DNA from: Opitutaceae bacterium | Lineage (GTDB): Bacteria > Verrucomicrobiota > Verrucomicrobiia > Opitutales > Opitutaceae | Assembly: GCA_031272375.1 (NCBI GenBank) | Contig: JAISTY010000122.1 | Coordinates: forward strand, 1-6,790 | Reading direction: 5' to 3' | DNA length: 6,790 bases | Part shown: in pieces, positions 4,941 to 6,790 of the stretch | Position numbering within the stretch: position 1 is the first letter of the stretch | Layout of the letters: the number at the start of each line of letters is the position of its first letter | The notes under the pieces: generated by a model | Seen by the model: only the letters and a program-made list of their open reading frames with translations | Told to the model about the DNA's origin: nothing | Database searches by the model: none | Translations under genes and position numbers: made by a program

Positions 4941-5378
4941 TCAGCGCGGGCCGGTTTTTTGGGCGGCGGGGGCGGCGGATTGGGCGGGGGCGATGGGGAC
5001 GCCGTTGGCGTCAACTTCCACCTCCACAGGTATTTGGATGGTGCGGCCGTCGCTGGTTTGGACGGTGCGCCATTGGCGGACGACGCGGCGGTCGTTGTTG
5101 AAGACCTCGCCGGCTTGGGAGACGAAGCCCTCGCCGACGCCGACGACGGCACCGGCGACGTTGCCGGCGACGGCGCCCGTGGCGGCGCCGACGGCGTTGC
5201 CGATGGCGGGGCCGGGCTGGCGGGCGTTGGTGATGCGGGCGTCGGGGTTGTTGGAGGCGCAGCCGGGGAGAAGGAGGGCGAGACAAGCTGCCGCGAAGGG
5301 CGCGGCGGCGGCTTGTCGGCGGGGCGACCGCGGCGACAAGCTGCCGTGGTCCGTAGAGGGGAAGGTGTTAGTTTTCAT
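4941..5378 (-). CDS. Glycine-zipper outer-membrane-type lipoprotein
   Basis: This 145-residue protein has a lipobox at LLLPGC (Cys40), so it should be lipidated and mature from Cys40. A glycine zipper follows with glycines exactly every four residues at 60, 64, 68, 72, 76, 80 and 84, a pattern used to pack helices in or on membranes. After it comes a short domain with RRVVRQWRTVQTSDGRTIQI (98-117) and a Pro/Ala-rich tail. The role is unknown; glycine-zipper lipoproteins are usually envelope structural or stress proteins. The N-region before the hydrophobic core is unusually long for a lipoprotein and its DNA is a palindromic repeat (5282-5349), while no internal Met offers a shorter start. 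The gene is last in the minus-strand lipoprotein cluster, 19 bp after the LpoB-like stop codon, so probably cotranscribed. Confidence 0.85.
   Translation of the reverse strand: MKTNTFPSTDHGSLSPRSPRRQAAAAPFAAACLALLLPGCASNNPDARITNARQPGPAIGNAVGAATGAVAGNVAGAVVGVGEGFVSQAGEVFNNDRRVVRQWRTVQTSDGRTIQIPVEVEVDANGVPIAPAQSAAPAAQKTGPR
5282..5349. repeat. Palindromic GACAAGCYGCC repeat inside signal-peptide coding region
   Basis: GACAAGCTGCCGCG (5282-5295), its near inverse CGGCGGCTTGTC (5306-5317) and GACAAGCTGCCG (5335-5346) form overlapping stem arms; the 5306/5335 pair matches at 11 of 12 positions. The core GACAAGCCGCC also occurs three times in direct orientation at 651-662, 987-998 and 1034-1045. 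The repeat encodes residues about 10-32 of the lipoprotein precursor. Confidence 0.65.
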
Positions 5379-5397
5379 GGTATTGGATGAGTTTGGA

Positions 5398-5979
5398 TTA
5401 CCAGCCGACGCTGGATTGTTTGCCTTGTTTGGTGATGGTTTTTTCGCCCTCCCAGACGCCGAGGCGGTCTTTGACGGTGGTGAGGGTGAGTTGGAAGATG
5501 TAGCTGGTCTGTTTGAGGCTGCCGGCGTTGGCCTTGTCTTCTATGATTTTGCCGGACAAGGTGTAATAGGGTTCGCTACGGGTGGCTGCGGTTTTGCCCA
5601 TGAAGATGTCCTTTTCGTTTTGCGAGGCGGCGAGGGCGTCGTCGCTGAGTGTGACGACCTTGCCGGTGCGGAGGAGGGCGGTGGAGACTTTTTTGGTGAG
5701 CAGACTCATTTCAAAGTTGTTGGTGGTGGCGTTTTTGAATGAGCTGATGGCCATGATTGCGGGTTGGGAGGGGGCGCGGTCGAGGACGCCGGAGGTCAGG
5801 ATGTCGGCAACCATGTCGTCGGCAGCTTGATAGAAGTCCTGGATGTTGATTTTGTTGAGGGAGACGATGGTGCCGGTTCCTTTGGAATCGACGTAATGGG
5901 CGGGCGTGGAGCAGCCGCTGATGAACAAGGCGCCGGCGGCGGAGGTCAGCGCGAGGAGACATTTGGTTGGATTTTTCAG
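5398..5979 (-). CDS. LpoB-like lipoprotein (penicillin-binding protein activator family), CTG start
   Basis: From CTG 5979 this gives 193 residues: a lipoprotein signal peptide (M)KNPTKCLLALTSAAGALF ending in ISGC (Cys23), then an LpoB-type domain with FYQAADDMVADIL, PAIMAISSFKNATTNNFEM, TALLRTGKVVTLSDD, YYTLSGKI and YIFQLTLTTVKDRLGVWEGEKTI-type strands. In E. coli LpoB is an outer-membrane lipoprotein that reaches through the peptidoglycan to activate PBP1b; LpoB there is 213 residues, so the length fits. The start is unusual. The frame has a stop at 6013-6015, and between it and the lipobox only CTG 5979 keeps the signal peptide; TTG 5928 would remove it. The bases before CTG (CCAACC) match those before the ATG of the preceding YcfL-like gene. 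The ATG at 6016 is in another frame. The neighbouring YcfL-like gene supports an LpoB assignment. No penicillin-binding protein is in view. Confidence 0.85.
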   Translation of the reverse strand: MKNPTKCLLALTSAAGALFISGCSTPAHYVDSKGTGTIVSLNKINIQDFYQAADDMVADILTSGVLDRAPSQPAIMAISSFKNATTNNFEMSLLTKKVSTALLRTGKVVTLSDDALAASQNEKDIFMGKTAATRSEPYYTLSGKIIEDKANAGSLKQTSYIFQLTLTTVKDRLGVWEGEKTITKQGKQSSVGW

Positions 5980-6014
5980 GGTTGGGGCGGGTTGGAAGAT
6001 TGGAAGGGATTTTC

Positions 6015-6044
6015 ATCCACAGATTACACGGATTACCACTGATT
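6015..6044. repeat. ATCCACAGATTACAC intergenic repeat, copy A
   Basis: ATCCACAGATTACACGGATTAC followed by CACTGATT matches copy B at 6512-6540 almost base for base. It lies in the 77-bp gap between the YcfL-like stop and the LpoB-like start and would be part of the transcript. Confidence 0.85.
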
Positions 6045-6056
6045 ATTTTGGTTTTG

Positions 6057-6473
6057 TTATTCTTTGAAGCTTAAGCGGAAGTCAACGGCGGAGGGGGAGG
6101 TGGCGAGGGCGGAGATGGCGGAGGTTTCGCGGCCTTGGAGGAAGAGGGTGCGCCAGCCGGTGTCGCCGGCGACCATGCCGTTTTGGGCGATCCATTCAAA
6201 TTTGTAATGGAGGGTTTTGGCACTGGTTTTGAGGTTTTCGATGGTGGCCTGGACTTGCAGGAGACCGCCGGGGCGGGCCTCGTTGAGGGAGCGGACGGCG
6301 AGGGCGCGGGCGAGGGTGGTGTCGGTGACAAGCCTTTGGTCGTCAATGTAGTTGACGGTGGCCTGCGACTGGGCGCGCTGGTAGGTGTTGACGCTTGTGG
6401 CGCAGCCGGTTGCGAGGAGGAGCGCGCCGAGGGCGGCGGTGGCGAGGGCGGGTTTGGCGATTTTGTTTTTCAT
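6057..6473 (-). CDS. YcfL-like (DUF1425) lipoprotein
   Basis: This 138-residue protein starts MKNKIAKPALATAALGALLL and has a lipobox ending ATGC (Cys24), so it is exported and lipidated. The remainder is a compact beta-rich domain: residues 41-48 DDQRLVTD, LNEARPGGLLQVQATIEN, YKFEWIAQNGMVAGD, WRTLFLQGRE, then ISALATSPSAVDFRLSF. This is the pattern of the YcfL/DUF1425 family (immunoglobulin-like, periplasmic). YcfL lies next to LpoB in enterobacteria and others, and the same order is seen here, 77 bp ahead of the LpoB-like gene. Its function is not established; an accessory role with LpoB in envelope or peptidoglycan maintenance is inferred from the neighbourhood. The ATG is preceded by CCAACC rather than a Shine-Dalgarno sequence. 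I am confident of a lipoprotein and fairly confident of the family. Confidence 0.87.
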   Translation of the reverse strand: MKNKIAKPALATAALGALLLATGCATSVNTYQRAQSQATVNYIDDQRLVTDTTLARALAVRSLNEARPGGLLQVQATIENLKTSAKTLHYKFEWIAQNGMVAGDTGWRTLFLQGRETSAISALATSPSAVDFRLSFKE

Positions 6474-6511
6474 GGTTGGTGCGGGATGGAAAGAGGATTG
6501 AGGGAATTTTT

Positions 6512-6565
6512 ATCCACAGATTACACAGATTACGCTGATTTTAACTGATTTAAGGATTTAAGTAT
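6512..6565. repeat. ATCCACAGATTACAC intergenic repeat, copy B, with decaying tail
   Basis: ATCCACAGATTACACAGATTAC is followed by GCTGATTTTAACTGATTTAAGGATTTAAG, in which the GATT block recurs every 9 to 11 bp. The first 29 bp (6512-6540) match copy A. The repeat fills most of the 93-bp gap before the YcfL-like gene. Confidence 0.85.
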
Positions 6566-6566
6566 T

Positions 6567-6790
6567 TTAATTAAGGATTTGGCGGGTTGGGGGGAGGGTG
6601 AAGTGGGTGATGAGAGGAGGGACGTTTTGGGCGATGGTTTTGACGAGGACAATGTTGACGGCGGCGGGGTGGAGGGGGATTTTACGCGTGGCGGCAGGTT
6701 GTTGGGCGGCAGGTTGTTGAGTGGGTTCAAGGGTGAGGGTGCCGTCGGGTGGGGGGGGGATGCGGGCGTAGAGGAATTCCTTTGGGAGGC
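6567..6790 (-). CDS. C-terminal end of a probable COG3014-type envelope protein (start outside window)
   Basis: Of three minus-strand frames at the window edge, this one has coherent protein character to TAA at 6567: 73 residues beginning LPKEFLYARIPPPPDGTLTL, a Gln/Ala/Pro-rich linker (EPTQQPAAQQPAATRK), then a hydrophobic beta-like end (AAVNIVLVKTIAQNVPPLI). The frame is chosen over one shifted by a base, which yields only Ser/Pro-rich low-complexity sequence. In several gammaproteobacteria a COG3014 protein precedes YcfL and LpoB in the same order, and such a gene would occupy this slot. The family call is therefore based mainly on context, with the ARIPxPPxG-like ending as weak support. 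It is the most upstream visible member of the minus-strand lipoprotein cluster. A promoter for the cluster is not in the window. Confidence 0.6.
   Translation of the reverse strand, partial: LPKEFLYARIPPPPDGTLTLEPTQQPAAQQPAATRKIPLHPAAVNIVLVKTIAQNVPPLITHFTLPPTRQILN

Noticed and set aside
5711..6016. Minus-strand frame starting at ATG 6016
   Set aside because: After the first residues it is a frame-shifted shadow of the LpoB-like gene with Arg-rich sequence. I considered it as the true LpoB start with a frameshift, but the CTG frame already has a complete signal peptide.
6530..6730. 66-codon minus-strand frame near the right edge
   Set aside because: It is Ser/Pro low complexity, one frame off from the more protein-like 6567-6790 frame, and it runs through the intergenic repeat.

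Overview
The window looks like a high-GC Gram-negative chromosome, most probably Verrucomicrobiota (Opitutales-like). This rests on general impression: GC-rich coding with little Shine-Dalgarno signal, outer-membrane lipoproteins of the YcfL/LpoB type, a plant-like GDP-mannose 3,5-epimerase, a short XRE protein of a kind I associate with that phylum, and several degenerate, roughly 9-11 bp periodic intergenic repeats. No rRNA or tRNA gene is visible, so the taxonomy is inference.

Region 1 (1-3147) is a divergently organised glycan module. On the minus strand, a GDP-mannose 3,5-epimerase gene (1007-2005) runs through a TGATG junction into a gene that fuses an N-terminal cupin to a WecB/TagA/CpsF-type glycosyltransferase (1-1007, cut by the window edge). 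On the plus strand, a small XRE-type DNA-binding protein (2114-2377) overlaps by ATGA a second, paralogous WecB/TagA/CpsF-type glycosyltransferase without a cupin (2374-3147). The 108 bp between the two arms holds two operator-like inverted repeats of identical geometry spaced 32 bp apart. The XRE protein is the obvious candidate to bind them and control both arms. The arms thus carry two related transferases, a nucleotide-sugar epimerase, an HTH and a cupin, which suggests a regulated surface-polysaccharide module.

Region 2 (3124-3720) has no gene of its own. It is a tandem array with units of 203 bp, 176 bp and a truncated third unit. The first unit begins inside the 3' end of the glycosyltransferase gene, and the units contain 26-bp sub-repeats.

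Region 3 (3602-4826) is a secreted endonuclease/exonuclease/phosphatase-family protein gene (3723-4724, minus) enclosed by two inward-facing inverted copies of a 57-bp sequence (49/57 identical) with diverged periodic repeats just inside. It resembles a gene cassette.

Region 4 (4941-6790) is a minus-strand lipoprotein cluster. In transcription order it has the 3' end of a probable COG3014-type gene, a YcfL-like lipoprotein, an LpoB-like lipoprotein that apparently starts at CTG, and a glycine-zipper lipoprotein whose signal peptide is partly encoded by a palindromic repeat. The YcfL/LpoB pairing points to the cell envelope and activation of peptidoglycan synthesis. Degenerate repeats of the ATCCACAGATTACAC type sit in two of the intergenic gaps.
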